Assembly (NCBI RefSeq): GCF_022267315.1
Contig: NZ_JAIKLE010000012.1
Coordinates: 112,861-176,860 of the forward strand
Origin: Maribellus maritimus
GTDB lineage: Bacteria; Bacteroidota; Bacteroidia; Bacteroidales; Prolixibacteraceae
Direction: 5' to 3'
Length of the DNA stretch: 64,000 bases
A program made the position numbers and the translations under genes. Each line of letters begins with the position of its first letter. The first letter of the stretch is position 1. The notes beneath the pieces are model-generated. The model was not told where the DNA came from, ran no database searches, and saw only the letters and a list, made by a program, of their open reading frames with translations. Positions 33,773 to 43,271 of this stretch are shown here, in pieces.

Positions 33773-34591
33773 TTAAAGATGCTTTTTCAAAAAATCAAGA
33801 AACCCGGTTTCTGTTAAATATTCGTTCTGCATAACAAAGTATGGATTTTTCATTACCGGTTTATTGTATTTCATTTGCTCAAGGTTGTCAAGCCGAACAA
33901 CACTTCCCCCAAATTCTTCTACCAGCAACTGCCCCGGGGCTGTATCCCATTCCGAGCATGGTCCGGCTTTCAAATACATATCAGCCTCTCCGAGGATAAT
34001 AGCAATTTGTTTGATTGAGCTCCCCCTGTGTATAATTTCAATTTCATACTCCTCTTTTATTTTATCAATCAGCTCTTTTTCCCGCGGTTTAAAAAAGGAA
34101 CGACTTGTAATAATTCTTAATTTTTCAGAATATATTCCAGGTTTTTCTATCTTCCTGACGATACCTTTTTGATCAAATTCAAAAATCCCCTTCCCTCTTT
34201 TACAATACCAACCACGTTTAGATAAAGGATGATAAATCCATCCCACCTGGGGGCTATCACTTTCAATTAATGCCAGGTTTATACAAAATTCACCATTTTG
34301 TTTAATAAACTCCTTGGTGCCATCCAGCGGATCGACTAGAAAAAATTCTTTCCAGTTTTTACGAACGGAATAGTCAGGAATAACGGTTTCTTCATCCAAA
34401 ATTGGTATTTCCGGGAAAACCTTACTTAACTGTTCATTTATTATTTTGCTCGACGCCTTATCTGCGCGTGTTACAGGTGTTCTATCGGTTTTTAACGAGG
34501 TTTTATAATTGTCACTTCTATACACCTTCAGAATTGTATCGCCTGCAGAAGCAAGTATGTTAAAAACAGATGTAAAATTTTTCTCTTCCAT
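33773..34591 (-). CDS. cysQ: 3'(2'),5'-bisphosphate nucleotidase
   Basis: A 272-residue Mg2+-dependent, Li+-sensitive phosphatase of the inositol monophosphatase fold that hydrolyses 3'-phosphoadenosine 5'-phosphate, the by-product of sulfate assimilation. Metal-binding motifs are ILDEETVIPD, LVDPLDGTKEF (DPxDGT) and the C-terminal EWDTAPGQLL. The CysQ class is supported by FIKQNGEFCINLALIE and the PCSEWDTAPG context. It is a single gene on the reverse strand with a 288-base divergent region to the stressosome-like cluster. Confidence 0.88.
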   Translation of the reverse strand: MEEKNFTSVFNILASAGDTILKVYRSDNYKTSLKTDRTPVTRADKASSKIINEQLSKVFPEIPILDEETVIPDYSVRKNWKEFFLVDPLDGTKEFIKQNGEFCINLALIESDSPQVGWIYHPLSKRGWYCKRGKGIFEFDQKGIVRKIEKPGIYSEKLRIITSRSFFKPREKELIDKIKEEYEIEIIHRGSSIKQIAIILGEADMYLKAGPCSEWDTAPGQLLVEEFGGSVVRLDNLEQMKYNKPVMKNPYFVMQNEYLTETGFLDFLKKHL

Positions 34592-34879
34592 AAAAACAAA
34601 CGGGTTATTGTAAAATTACCAGATGCCTGTTAAAAAGTAAAACATAAGCCTACAATTAGAAGCGATTTAATTGTTTCTTCACAAATATTATTCTGCGAAT
34701 TCCCTTGAAACAAACTATATATTATGAAAAACAAAGCTTTTTATACAAAAGATATTTAACTACTTGAAAAACACGCAAAACTTAGTTTGAAATAATTATT
34801 TTTTTATCTGAATTTATCTATTTTTACGCCGTCATTAAAATCAAACCTTTATAGTCGAATTTTAATAAAAATAAAAATC

Positions 34880-35242
34880 ATGGATCATAAAATGTGGTAT
34901 GATACAGACAATGATATTCTGTGTCTGGAATTCACAAGAGATTATTTACTTGAAGACGTTGACCCTGTAATAAATAAAAGTATTGAACTCCTGGAAGGGA
35001 AACCTTTCCGGCAAATGATGATTTTCATCAATAAAACTGCCAAAGTTGAAAATCGGGAAACCCGGGAAAAAACGAGTCAGGCATTTGTAACTGCAGATAT
35101 ACAGGATGTAGCATTTGTAGGGGGTAGCGCAGCCAACCGAATGATTGCCAAAGTGATGTTAAAAACCGGCGCCATAAAAACGCAAGGTGATTTTTTTAAA
35201 GACAAGGAAAGTGCAACTCAGTGGTTAAAAAGTAAAAGATAG
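34880..35242 (+). CDS. SpoIIAA-like/STAS-fold protein, first gene of the stressosome-like cluster
   Basis: A 120-residue cytoplasmic protein resembling the SpoIIAA-like (STAS/SEC14-type) fold: an N-terminal strand pair (MWYDTDNDILCLEFTRDYL), a helix, a strand MMIFINKTAKV, and a final KDKESATQWLKSKR helix seen in this family. A phosphorylatable serine in the standard STAS position is not obvious. It lies 3 bases before the RsbR-like gene, so the two are co-transcribed and translationally coupled. A weak promoter-like TATTTTTA lies near 34829. Function is inferred only from context. Confidence 0.55.
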   Translation: MDHKMWYDTDNDILCLEFTRDYLLEDVDPVINKSIELLEGKPFRQMMIFINKTAKVENRETREKTSQAFVTADIQDVAFVGGSAANRMIAKVMLKTGAIKTQGDFFKDKESATQWLKSKR

Positions 35243-35245
35243 AAA

Positions 35246-35935
35246 ATGGAAAACAACTTAGATTTTAAAAACGCCAAAGAAAGAATCGAACATATTGAAG
35301 ACGTTTTATCTTCGGTTGCAGCCGGCGATTTGGATAAAAGACTTCAAACTGATATTGAAGATGATCTGACAGGCATCGAAGAAGCGATTAACATTTTAAT
35401 CGAGGACTTAACTTATGAGCTCAAACAGAGTAAAAAAATGAAAGAAGAGCTTGAAGATAAGTTAAATAAAATTCAGGAGCAGCAAAAAACCATTGTTCAG
35501 CAACAGGAAGACCTACTGGAGCTTTCAAGTCCGGTTACAAAAGTTTGGGACAATGTTTTAATCCTTCCTGTTATAGGCACACTCGACAGCCAGCGCACCC
35601 AAATTATGATGGAAAACCTTTTGCAAAAAATTGTTGAAACAGGCTGTACAATCGCCATTCTTGATATTACCGGAGTTCCAACTGTTGATACCCAGGTTGC
35701 AAACCATTTATTAAAGACGGTAACAGCAGCTCGTTTACTTGGCGCAGATTGTATTATTTCAGGAATCAGCCCTGCAATTGCCCAGACTATTGTTCATCTT
35801 GGAATTGATCTTTCATCGATAAAAACGAAGGCAACGCTGCAAGATGCAATGTTGTTTGCTATGAAAAAAAATAATCAGCTTTTTGAAGGAAAAATACATT
35901 TGGAACATAAAGAACAGGAAGAAGACGATAAATGA
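35246..35935 (+). CDS. rsbR: RsbR-like STAS protein with HAMP-like and coiled-coil N-terminus
   Basis: A 229-residue stressosome-type scaffold protein. The C-terminal STAS domain (about 100-215) closely follows RsbR of Bacillus: LDITGVPTVDTQVANHLL, AARLLGADCIISGISPAIAQTIVHLGIDLS. The Thr residues in the VDTQV (T149) and AQTIV (T181) sites are candidates for the two phosphorylated threonines known in RsbR. The N-terminal part differs: instead of the non-haem globin sensor it has a HAMP-like segment (about 15-55, AAGDLDKRL) and a coiled coil (about 60-95, rich in Gln). The stop overlaps the start of the RsbS-like gene by 4 bases (ATGA). Confidence 0.85.
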   Translation: MENNLDFKNAKERIEHIEDVLSSVAAGDLDKRLQTDIEDDLTGIEEAINILIEDLTYELKQSKKMKEELEDKLNKIQEQQKTIVQQQEDLLELSSPVTKVWDNVLILPVIGTLDSQRTQIMMENLLQKIVETGCTIAILDITGVPTVDTQVANHLLKTVTAARLLGADCIISGISPAIAQTIVHLGIDLSSIKTKATLQDAMLFAMKKNNQLFEGKIHLEHKEQEEDDK

Positions 35936-36318
35936 ATTTAGATATCCACGATAAAAAAATTCCTATAATCAAAATTCGTGATTTTTTGATTGTATCTATT
36001 CAGGTTGACATGCACGATAAGTTAGCCGTACAACTACAGTCACAAATTCTTCACGAAATTGAAAGAACAGGGGCCAAAGGTGTTTTGATTGATATTTCAG
36101 TTCTTGAAATGGTCGATTCCTTTATTGGAAGAATGCTTTCAGGGATGGCTTCAATGGCAGCCATTATGGATGCCGCAGTTGTAATAGTAGGGATGCAACC
36201 TGCTGTAGCCATTACCCTTGTAGAATTAGGATTGGAAATGCCCGGCGTAGATACTGCCCTTGACATGGAAAAAGGAATGGAGATGCTTGAAAAAAAACTC
36301 AGGGAGAAAGAAAGCTAA
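35932..36318 (+). CDS. rsbS: RsbS-like STAS scaffold protein
   Basis: A 128-residue STAS protein that matches RsbS of the Bacillus stressosome along its length: KIPIIKIRDFLIVSIQVDMHD, GAKGVLIDISVLEMVDSFIGRML and GMQPAVAITLVELGLEMPGVDTALDMEKG. The serine that RsbT phosphorylates in RsbS has its counterpart at S63 in the MVDSFI motif. In the canonical system RsbR and RsbS form a 1.8-MDa core that sequesters RsbT; the same can be inferred here. It overlaps the RsbR-like stop and is followed by the RsbT-like gene. Confidence 0.88.
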   Translation: MNLDIHDKKIPIIKIRDFLIVSIQVDMHDKLAVQLQSQILHEIERTGAKGVLIDISVLEMVDSFIGRMLSGMASMAAIMDAAVVIVGMQPAVAITLVELGLEMPGVDTALDMEKGMEMLEKKLREKES

Positions 36319-36333
36319 ATTAATTTGACTCGA

Positions 36334-36759
36334 ATGCAGGAAATCATTTCAGATAAAAACTGGAATAAACTGGGGATTTACCCGATTGTTGACGAACACG
36401 ACATCGTAAAAGTGCGTTCAATAGTTCGCCAACATGCGAAAGACTTCAGGATGGGTATAGTTGAACAAACCCGAATAACAACAGCAATTTCAGAATTGTT
36501 AAGAAATATGTACAATTATGCCAATGGCGGCGATGTTGTTATAGAAAGCGGTGACATAGAGGAACATAACGCACTTATTATTACCTGCATAGACAAAGGT
36601 CCGGGAATTGAGAACGTTGAACTAGCCATGAGCGATGGTTATACTTCAGGAATGGGAATGGGATACGGTCTGCCCGGAGCAAAACGATTGGTGGATAAAT
36701 TTGAAATCTATTCGGAGCCGCAAAAAGGAACAACCGTGAGAATAATGAAATGGAAATAA
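36334..36759 (+). CDS. rsbT: RsbT-like serine/threonine kinase
   Basis: A 141-residue GHKL-type kinase (144 if started at TTG 36325). Nucleotide-binding boxes: N-box ISELLRNMYNYA, G1 DKGPGI, G2 GMGYGLPGAKRL, ending VRIMKWK. Bacillus RsbT phosphorylates the RsbR/RsbS STAS domains, is released and then activates the phosphatase RsbU by direct contact. No RsbU homologue is present here, so the output partner must differ. ATG 36334 is used because no strong signal favours the TTG. The stop overlaps the start of the next gene by 10 bases. Confidence 0.87.
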   Translation: MQEIISDKNWNKLGIYPIVDEHDIVKVRSIVRQHAKDFRMGIVEQTRITTAISELLRNMYNYANGGDVVIESGDIEEHNALIITCIDKGPGIENVELAMSDGYTSGMGMGYGLPGAKRLVDKFEIYSEPQKGTTVRIMKWK

Positions 36760-37811
36760 ACCGTGATCATATTTTATATCTTCAAATTGACAATGAATCG
36801 GATGTTGGTGTATGTCGGCGCAAAGCTGTCGGGCTGGCTAAAAAAATCGGGTTTGATGATATAAAAACCGGAGAGGTAGCCATTATGGTTACAGAACTCG
36901 TAACAAATGTCTTGAAGCACGGAGGTAGAAAAGGAAAGATTCTGGTTTGTCAACTCGAAAATGAAAAAAGACAAAAAGCTATTGAAATCTGGTGTTGCGA
37001 CATGGGTAACGGAATAGCAGACTTTAATCAATCGGTTACCGATGGATACACACAACAAAATTCATTGGGCCTGGGTTTGGGAACCATTCGAAGATTCTCC
37101 GATGAACTGGATATAAATCCTAAATCCGTCCAACAGCTGTATGACAGTGGATTATCTGACCTGAAAAATTATAAACATTGTATCCGCTTGCTAAAATGGG
37201 TTCCAACCAAACATTGGATCGGGACAAACAAAAACATAATAACAGGTGCCGCATCACGGGCAAAACCCGGCGAAAAACTGAACGGTGATTCCTATGTGGT
37301 AAACCACTTAAACCAGACAGAAACCGTTGTTGCCGTTATTGATGGTTTAGGGCACGGTAAAGAAGCAAACATAGCTTCACAAATGGCAAAGGAGCAGATA
37401 CTGCTTCGCCCGGAACTACCTCTCGACGCTCTTATTCAGCATGTTCACAATGGAATACGGGGAACAAGAGGAGCTGTTATTGGGCTGGTATTCGCCGACA
37501 CTCAAAAAAATAAATTACGATTTACAGGAATCGGCAACATCGAGGGATTTTTAAATACCTCATCAGGTAAAAAAAACCTGATTTCTTTTGGAGGAATCGT
37601 CGGACACAATATGCGAACTCCCCGGATTTTTGAATTTGACTTTAATCCGGGTGATATTCTTTGCTTAACGACTGATGGGATCACATCGCGCTGGAATCCA
37701 GACGATTTAAACTGGAAAGATCATCCCCAGCAACCAGCTGAATATATATTAAGAAATTTTTCAAGGCAAAATGATGATGCAACCGTTCTTATCCTCCGTT
37801 ACAATATTTGA
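36750..37811 (+). CDS. RsbT-like kinase domain fused to RsbX-type PP2C phosphatase
   Basis: A 353-residue fusion. Residues about 15-145 form a GHKL ATPase of the RsbT/anti-sigma type (N-box [14 protein letters not shown]1 [12 protein letters not shown]2 [11 protein letters not shown]). Residues about 155-353 form a SpoIIE/PP2C-type phosphatase ([20 protein letters not shown], then [12 protein letters not shown]) closest in design to RsbX, which removes phosphates from RsbR and RsbS and resets the stressosome. A single polypeptide would thus carry both a kinase-like domain and its opposing phosphatase. Start and stop overlap the neighbouring genes (10 and 41 bases), so expression should be tightly coupled. 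Confidence 0.85.
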   Translation: MEINRDHILYLQIDNESDVGVCRRKAVGLAKKIGFDDIKTGEVAIMVTELVTNVLKHGGRKGKILVCQLENEKRQKAIEIWCCDMGNGIADFNQSVTDGYTQQNSLGLGLGTIRRFSDELDINPKSVQQLYDSGLSDLKNYKHCIRLLKWVPTKHWIGTNKNIITGAASRAKPGEKLNGDSYVVNHLNQTETVVAVIDGLGHGKEANIASQMAKEQILLRPELPLDALIQHVHNGIRGTRGAVIGLVFADTQKNKLRFTGIGNIEGFLNTSSGKKNLISFGGIVGHNMRTPRIFEFDFNPGDILCLTTDGITSRWNPDDLNWKDHPQQPAEYILRNFSRQNDDATVLILRYNI

Positions 37812-39969
37812 AGTCGGGCGGCTAAATATATTAACCGAATCGGATGTGGTTGTTGCCAGAAACATAGGCTCACAACTGGCAAAAGAACTCTGCTTTGACA
37901 AAACTACATGTATAAGAATTGGAACAACAGTATCGGAATTAAGCAGAAATATTATTGAACATGCCAATCAGGGTGAGGTAAAGTTAATGATTGGTACCAA
38001 AGAAAATGATAGTTCCGGCTTGATCCTTATTTTCAAAGATGAAGGAAACGGAATAGAAGAGCTTGATAAAATAAAATCCGGGAATTTTGTCTCCAAGCAC
38101 GGAATGGGCGTCGGGTTAACGGGGTCTCAACGATTAATGGATGATTTTCACGTTGAATCAGTACCCGGAAAAGGAACCACCATCACTGTAGCAAAATGGT
38201 TGCCGCAGTATTCAAAAAAAATGTCTGCCAAACGAATTTCCTCTATACAACAAGCGTTTAAAGAATTTATTGCCCGGGGTGAGGATAGCATGGTTGACAC
38301 AATCAATGCCCAAAACCAGGAATTACAATTTCTGTTAAAAAAACTACAGGAACGAAACGAAGAAATTGAAACAATAAACAAAGAGCTGGAAGAAACCAAC
38401 AAAGGAGTAGTTGCTTTAAACCGCGAACTGGAAGACCGTGCAATTGCAATTGAAAAAGCCAAACAGGAGGCGGAAATGGCCAACAAAGCCAAAAGCGAAT
38501 TCCTGGCTAATATGAGCCATGAAATCAGAACACCAATGAATGCAATTCTCGGATTTACTGAGATTCTCGAAAATAAAATAACGGAAAAGAACTTACTAAA
38601 ATATCTGTCATCCATTTCCTCAAGTGGAAAAGCTTTACTGAACATCATCAATGACATTCTTGATCTTTCGAAAATTGAGGCCGGCAAAATGGAATTACAA
38701 TACGAACCGGTTAATCTTTTTTCACTGATGAATGAAGTAGGCCAAATTTTTGATCATAAAACAAAACAAAAAAAGATAGACTTTTTTATCGAAATAGATC
38801 CGTCAATTCCAAAAGTTATCTTTCTTGACGATGTCAGGCTCAGACAGATTCTGTTAAATCTGGTTGGAAATGCCGTTAAATTCACTGATAAAGGTTTTGT
38901 AAAACTTTCTGTTGAAAAAGCTGTCAGTAAAACTGATAAACAAACCATTGATTTGCTGTTTCAGGTTGAAGACTCCGGGCTGGGGATTCCTGAAAACCAG
39001 ATAACAAAAATCTTTGAAGCCTTTGAACAACAAAAAAATCAAAACTTGAACAAATATGGCGGAACCGGGCTGGGTCTAACAATAACCTCCCGTCTGATAA
39101 ATATGATGGGAGGAGACATCAAAGTGGAAAGTCAGGTGGAAAAAGGAAGTAAATTCAAAGTTTATCTTTATGATCTAGAGGTAAGTTCGATGGTAGAACC
39201 GGAACAAAAAAATAAAGAAACCGATATTTCAAGCCTTATTTTTGAACCTGCAAAGATTCTTGTTGTTGATGATATTGCGCATAACAGAGAACTCATTGTA
39301 AGTTTTCTCGAAAAATATGAGTTAGAAATTTACAGTGCTGAAAATGGAAAAGAAGCAATTGATATTGCGATAAAATACAAACCCAATTTGATTTTGATGG
39401 ATCTTAAGATGCCAATAATGGACGGTTTTGAGGCAACTTCAGTTCTGAAATCCGACGACGATTTAAAATCGGTTCCGATTATAGCACTCACTGCTTCGGC
39501 AATGAAAGAAGAAAAGGACAGAATCTTGAAGTCGGGATTTGACCATTTTCTGCCAAAACCGATATCCCAAAAAGAACTCGTTAGGGAACTTTCCAATTAT
39601 CTGGAATACAACACTCCCGGTTCAAATGAAACAACAAATTCTTTCTTTGGCATTCAAAAACAAACACTGAGCGAAGAAAGTATTCAACAAATACCCAAAC
39701 TCATTCCTGTTTTAGAGGGTAAGCTAAAAAATAAATGGAACTCCATTCGCTCAACCTTTATTTTAAATGAAATAAATTCTTTTGCTGAAGAAATTAAAGT
39801 GGTTGCAGAAACTTTTAAAATCAACCAGCTTGTGGAATGGAGTGATAAAATTATAGAGCAAATTCAAAATTTGGATATGGAAAACCTCCCCTGTACAATA
39901 AACCAATACGAAAATTTCATATCCGACTTAAAAAAACTAACCGATAAGGAAGGAGTACAAAATGAATAA
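37771..39969 (+). CDS. Hybrid histidine kinase with an N-terminal RsbT-like domain
   Basis: A 732-residue cytoplasmic protein without membrane segments. Order: RsbT-type GHKL domain about 12-145 (N-box [13 protein letters not shown]1 [11 protein letters not shown]2 [12 protein letters not shown]), coiled coil about 160-240, HisKA with phosphoacceptor H250 in SHEIRTPMN, HATPase_c about 355-470 (DSGLGIP and [10 protein letters not shown]), receiver domain about 495-615 with phospho-Asp D544 (ILMDLKMP) and a C-terminal helical tail of about 110 residues that may be a degenerate HPt. It overlaps the preceding gene by 41 bases and the following one by 8. The RsbT-like head suggests that the stressosome controls kinase activity by capture or release of this protein. 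Confidence 0.87.
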   Translation: MMMQPFLSSVTIFEVGRLNILTESDVVVARNIGSQLAKELCFDKTTCIRIGTTVSELSRNIIEHANQGEVKLMIGTKENDSSGLILIFKDEGNGIEELDKIKSGNFVSKHGMGVGLTGSQRLMDDFHVESVPGKGTTITVAKWLPQYSKKMSAKRISSIQQAFKEFIARGEDSMVDTINAQNQELQFLLKKLQERNEEIETINKELEETNKGVVALNRELEDRAIAIEKAKQEAEMANKAKSEFLANMSHEIRTPMNAILGFTEILENKITEKNLLKYLSSISSSGKALLNIINDILDLSKIEAGKMELQYEPVNLFSLMNEVGQIFDHKTKQKKIDFFIEIDPSIPKVIFLDDVRLRQILLNLVGNAVKFTDKGFVKLSVEKAVSKTDKQTIDLLFQVEDSGLGIPENQITKIFEAFEQQKNQNLNKYGGTGLGLTITSRLINMMGGDIKVESQVEKGSKFKVYLYDLEVSSMVEPEQKNKETDISSLIFEPAKILVVDDIAHNRELIVSFLEKYELEIYSAENGKEAIDIAIKYKPNLILMDLKMPIMDGFEATSVLKSDDDLKSVPIIALTASAMKEEKDRILKSGFDHFLPKPISQKELVRELSNYLEYNTPGSNETTNSFFGIQKQTLSEESIQQIPKLIPVLEGKLKNKWNSIRSTFILNEINSFAEEIKVVAETFKINQLVEWSDKIIEQIQNLDMENLPCTINQYENFISDLKKLTDKEGVQNE

Positions 39970-41071
39970 GACAAATGCAAAAAAAAGTAAACAACCTGTA
40001 ATTCTGATCGTCGACGATGTTCCAAGAAACATACAGGTACTCGGTGCTCTTTTAAACAAACTTGATTTTGAACTTGCTGTTGCAATGAACGGACAACAGG
40101 CTCTCGATACGGTATCAAAAATTAAACCCGACCTCATTTTACTTGATGTAATGATGCCGGTTATGGATGGGCACGAAGTATGCCGCCGACTCAAAAAAAA
40201 TGAAGCGACCAAAGACATTCCCATTATTTTTATTACAGCCAAATCGGAGTCGGAAGACATTATTACCGGCTTTGAATTAGGCGCTGTTGACTATATTACA
40301 AAACCATTTATTGGAAGTGAACTTATTGCCAGGGTAAAAACACATTTGGCACTAAAAACAACAAAAGAAACCCTGCAGGAAGAAGTCGCCACAAAAAACA
40401 AATTCTTTTCAATAATCTCCCATGACCTCAGGGGCTCCTTTGGTATCATTCTCAGTTTTGTTCAACTCATACAGGAAAACAGAGAATACCTTTCGCCTGA
40501 TGAATTAAATGAATTACTCGACGACATTGGAAAGACATCAAAAAATACACTGAATTTGCTTGAAAACCTTTTGGAGTGGGCACGTTCTCAAACCGGTCGC
40601 ATCAACTTTAATCCGGAAGAACTTAAAGTACATGATCTTTCTTCCAACATCATTCAATCTCTTCAGGAAATTGCATCAAATAAAGAAATTCAGCTGACTT
40701 CAGATGTAAATATGGATTACGAAGCTTTTGCAGATAAAAACATGGTTTTACTGGTTATCCGTAATCTGGTTTCCAATGCCATAAAGTTTACACCCAAAAA
40801 AGGAAATATTAAAATTAGTTGTTCTGAAGATGATAATTTTATAAAAGTTGCGGTAACCGATTCCGGGATAGGCATTGAAAATGATAAAATAGAAAATCTA
40901 TTTAAAATTGACATGAAAGTCTCAACACTGGGGACAGAAAATGAGCAGGGAAACGGTCTTGGCCTTGTACTTTGCAAAGAATTTGTTGAACACAATGGTG
41001 GAGAAATTGGTATAGATAGCGAATTAAATAAAGGGACTACCGTTTGGTTTACTTTGCCTAAACCCAGTTAG
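39962..41071 (+). CDS. Receiver-histidine kinase (REC-HisKA-HATPase)
   Basis: A 369-residue protein that begins with a receiver domain (residues 13-130; phospho-Asp D62 in LLDVMMP; LVIDD-type acidic pocket at D18-D19; KPF at 114-116) and continues as a histidine kinase: phosphoacceptor H154 in SHDLRGSF, N-box [14 protein letters not shown]1 DSGIGIE and G2 [12 protein letters not shown]. Such REC-first kinases usually take phosphate from an upstream hybrid kinase. No DNA-binding response regulator is in the cluster. The gene overlaps the previous by 8 bases and ends the cluster; no terminator was seen. Confidence 0.85.
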   Translation: MNKTNAKKSKQPVILIVDDVPRNIQVLGALLNKLDFELAVAMNGQQALDTVSKIKPDLILLDVMMPVMDGHEVCRRLKKNEATKDIPIIFITAKSESEDIITGFELGAVDYITKPFIGSELIARVKTHLALKTTKETLQEEVATKNKFFSIISHDLRGSFGIILSFVQLIQENREYLSPDELNELLDDIGKTSKNTLNLLENLLEWARSQTGRINFNPEELKVHDLSSNIIQSLQEIASNKEIQLTSDVNMDYEAFADKNMVLLVIRNLVSNAIKFTPKKGNIKISCSEDDNFIKVAVTDSGIGIENDKIENLFKIDMKVSTLGTENEQGNGLGLVLCKEFVEHNGGEIGIDSELNKGTTVWFTLPKPS

Positions 41072-41109
41072 ATTAAAACGTTTTTAGCCATTTTTCGTAA
41101 ATTACACCT

Positions 41110-42534
41110 ATGGAAAACCGGCTACAAAAATACAAAAACAGAGAGGCTGCTGTTGCTGGAAGGTTTTATCCCGGCACAAAACAGGCACTTCGTTCAGAAC
41201 TTGAACATCTGTTTCGTGCTGCCCAAAAACGAAAAGAAACACCTTATCAGCTACAGGCTTTAGTCTCACCCCATGCCGGATATATTTTTAGTGGCGAAGT
41301 TGCCGCATCGGCATTTAATCAAATTCCTGAAAACAGCTCATATAAAAGGATTTTTATAATTGCTTCAAGTCACCGGTATCATTTTAACGGAGGAGCTGTA
41401 TACAACGCCGGTAATTACGAAACGCCGCTGGGCGAAATTGATGTAGATATTAAACTTGCAAATCAACTTATTCGTTCTTCAAAGGTAATTGTAGAAAAAA
41501 ACGAAGCACATCAGCTGGAACACAGTCTTGAAGTTCAGTTGCCACTACTTCAATACAAACTGAATAATAAATTTATGCTTGTTCCCATTATTATCGGAAC
41601 ACAAGATCCGGACGTTTGCAAACATCTGGCAAACGCGCTAAAACCCTATTTTAATCAGGAGAACCTGTTTATTTTCAGCACCGACTTTTCACATTATCCG
41701 GCATACGCTGATGCTAACAAAATTGATTTTCATACCGCGCAAGCCATTTGCGGCAACAATCCAAAAGAATTACTAAATGTTTTAAACAAACATAAAACCC
41801 AAAATATCCCCAACCTGGCTACTCCACTTTGTAGCTGGCCTTCGGTTCTCACCTTGCTCTACCTGACCGAAAGCCAAAATTTTCTTTATGAAAAAATTGA
41901 ATATAAAAACTCAGGCGATGCGGAAATATATGGCGATAAAAAAAAGGTAGTAGGGTATTGGGCAATTGCCTGCTATAAAAAAAACGGGGAGCTTTTTATC
42001 ACTAACGAGGAAAAATCAGAACTTCTTGAGAAAGCACGAACTGCTATAACCCATTTTATTAAAAGCGGAGAAAAGGCAAAAACTGTTCCATCGGGTTCCG
42101 GGGGTATTTTAAATGAAATTGCAGGTGCATTTGTAAGTATATACATAAACAATGAATTAAGAGGATGCATCGGTGGCTTTGCCCGAACAAAAACATTAAA
42201 CGAAATGGTGCAATCTATGGCAGTTTCTGCGGCATGCGACATCCGTTTTGAAAATTTACAGGAAAAAGAACTAAACAATATGCAACTGGAAATCTCAGTT
42301 CTTACTCCTCTCAAAAAAATAAAGTCTATTGATGAAATAGAATTGGGAAAGCACGGCATTTATATTAAAAAGGGGCTAAACACGGGCACATTTTTGCCAC
42401 AGGTAGCAAAAAAAACCGACTGGGATTTGGAAAAGTTTCTGGGACATTGTTCACGCGACAAAGCAGGCCTTGGCTGGGAAGGATGGAAAACAGCCGAATT
42501 ATTTACCTACGAAGCCGCTATTTTCAAAGGATAA
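41110..42534 (+). CDS. MEMO1-AMMECR1 fusion (AmmeMemoRadiSam system proteins B and A)
   Basis: A 474-residue fusion of two families. Residues about 12-270 are the MEMO1/AmrB domain, a nonhaem-iron dioxygenase-like fold with YFNxxGxxHAG-type beginnings (SPHAGYIFSGEVAA), SSHRYHF, HQLEHSLEVQLP and STDFSHYPAYADA. Residues about 290-470 are an AMMECR1 domain (GCIGGF, CDIRFENLQEKEL, GLNTGTFLPQVA). The third protein of this system, a radical SAM enzyme, is not in the window. The biochemical role of the trio is unknown. The gene follows the stressosome cluster by 38 bases on the same strand but has no evident link. Confidence 0.85.
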   Translation: MENRLQKYKNREAAVAGRFYPGTKQALRSELEHLFRAAQKRKETPYQLQALVSPHAGYIFSGEVAASAFNQIPENSSYKRIFIIASSHRYHFNGGAVYNAGNYETPLGEIDVDIKLANQLIRSSKVIVEKNEAHQLEHSLEVQLPLLQYKLNNKFMLVPIIIGTQDPDVCKHLANALKPYFNQENLFIFSTDFSHYPAYADANKIDFHTAQAICGNNPKELLNVLNKHKTQNIPNLATPLCSWPSVLTLLYLTESQNFLYEKIEYKNSGDAEIYGDKKKVVGYWAIACYKKNGELFITNEEKSELLEKARTAITHFIKSGEKAKTVPSGSGGILNEIAGAFVSIYINNELRGCIGGFARTKTLNEMVQSMAVSAACDIRFENLQEKELNNMQLEISVLTPLKKIKSIDEIELGKHGIYIKKGLNTGTFLPQVAKKTDWDLEKFLGHCSRDKAGLGWEGWKTAELFTYEAAIFKG

Positions 42535-42539
42535 GTTAC

Positions 42540-43265
42540 TCATTCAAAAACCTCCTGTAAAACTTTTAATGATTTTATTTCTCCCAGATGTTCAAAATGC
42601 AAATTATAGTACTCAATTAACTTTTCCAGGAGAGTTTCCCGGATTCTACGTGGAATTTTAAGTTCAGCAATTTCATGAAACTTTAAGGTTGACAAGGTAC
42701 AGAAATACGCTGTAACTTCCTTGTTCATAAACAAGGGATGAGAAGGTTCATAAGGAACAACAGTACCTTTTTTTAAATCAAACCAATTTTCAAAAGCCTG
42801 GCGGGTAGTGTCGGGAAAAAATCCAAGGTATTCAGTTAAACGATACAAAAAATACAAATGAAAATTAGCCAGGTTCTTTTCCATAAAATCAAAAAGCAGC
42901 AAGGCATTTTTTATAAAATCGAACATTTCCGGATAACTTTCTTCTTCATTAATGGTTTTGTAAAGCATTTCAGCTAAAAAAACCGCTTGTGTTGATTTTA
43001 CTATATCAAAAGGAATATTTTGATAAACCGGTGTATTTTTAATTTCTTTTGTTCGCTGAACTTCCCTGCTTTGTTTCTGATACGTTACCAAATCGACAAG
43101 AAAGAGCGGCTGTAAAAATCCGGCTTTTGTTTTTGATTTCTTTTTTCTGACCGAATTTATAATAAAACTTTGCCGGCCAAACTCCCGTGTAAAAATAGTA
43201 GCGATAACACTACTTTCGCCATACTTGATCAAGCGTAAAACAATACCTTCTGTCGAGGCCAGCAT
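42540..43265 (-). CDS. recO: DNA repair protein RecO
   Basis: A 241-residue recombination mediator that loads RecA on gaps with RecF/RecR. The N-terminal OB-fold starts MLASTEGIVLRLIKYGESSVIATIFTREFGRQSF, typical of RecO; the rest is helical and the zinc-binding cysteines of some RecO proteins are absent, as usual in Bacteroidota. It is the last gene of the run YfhO-like, rdgB, porZ, recO; the stop of porZ lies 6 bases upstream. The recO-porZ neighbourhood is common in Bacteroidota. Confidence 0.88.
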   Translation of the reverse strand: MLASTEGIVLRLIKYGESSVIATIFTREFGRQSFIINSVRKKKSKTKAGFLQPLFLVDLVTYQKQSREVQRTKEIKNTPVYQNIPFDIVKSTQAVFLAEMLYKTINEEESYPEMFDFIKNALLLFDFMEKNLANFHLYFLYRLTEYLGFFPDTTRQAFENWFDLKKGTVVPYEPSHPLFMNKEVTAYFCTLSTLKFHEIAELKIPRRIRETLLEKLIEYYNLHFEHLGEIKSLKVLQEVFE

Positions 43266-43271
43266 TATTAT

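Noticed and set aside
37771..37811. Possible frameshift between the RsbT-RsbX fusion and the hybrid kinase gene because of the 41-base overlap
   Set aside because: Both frames are complete with proper domain ends: the phosphatase closes normally and the RsbT-type head starts at its expected N-terminus. Overlaps are general in this cluster.
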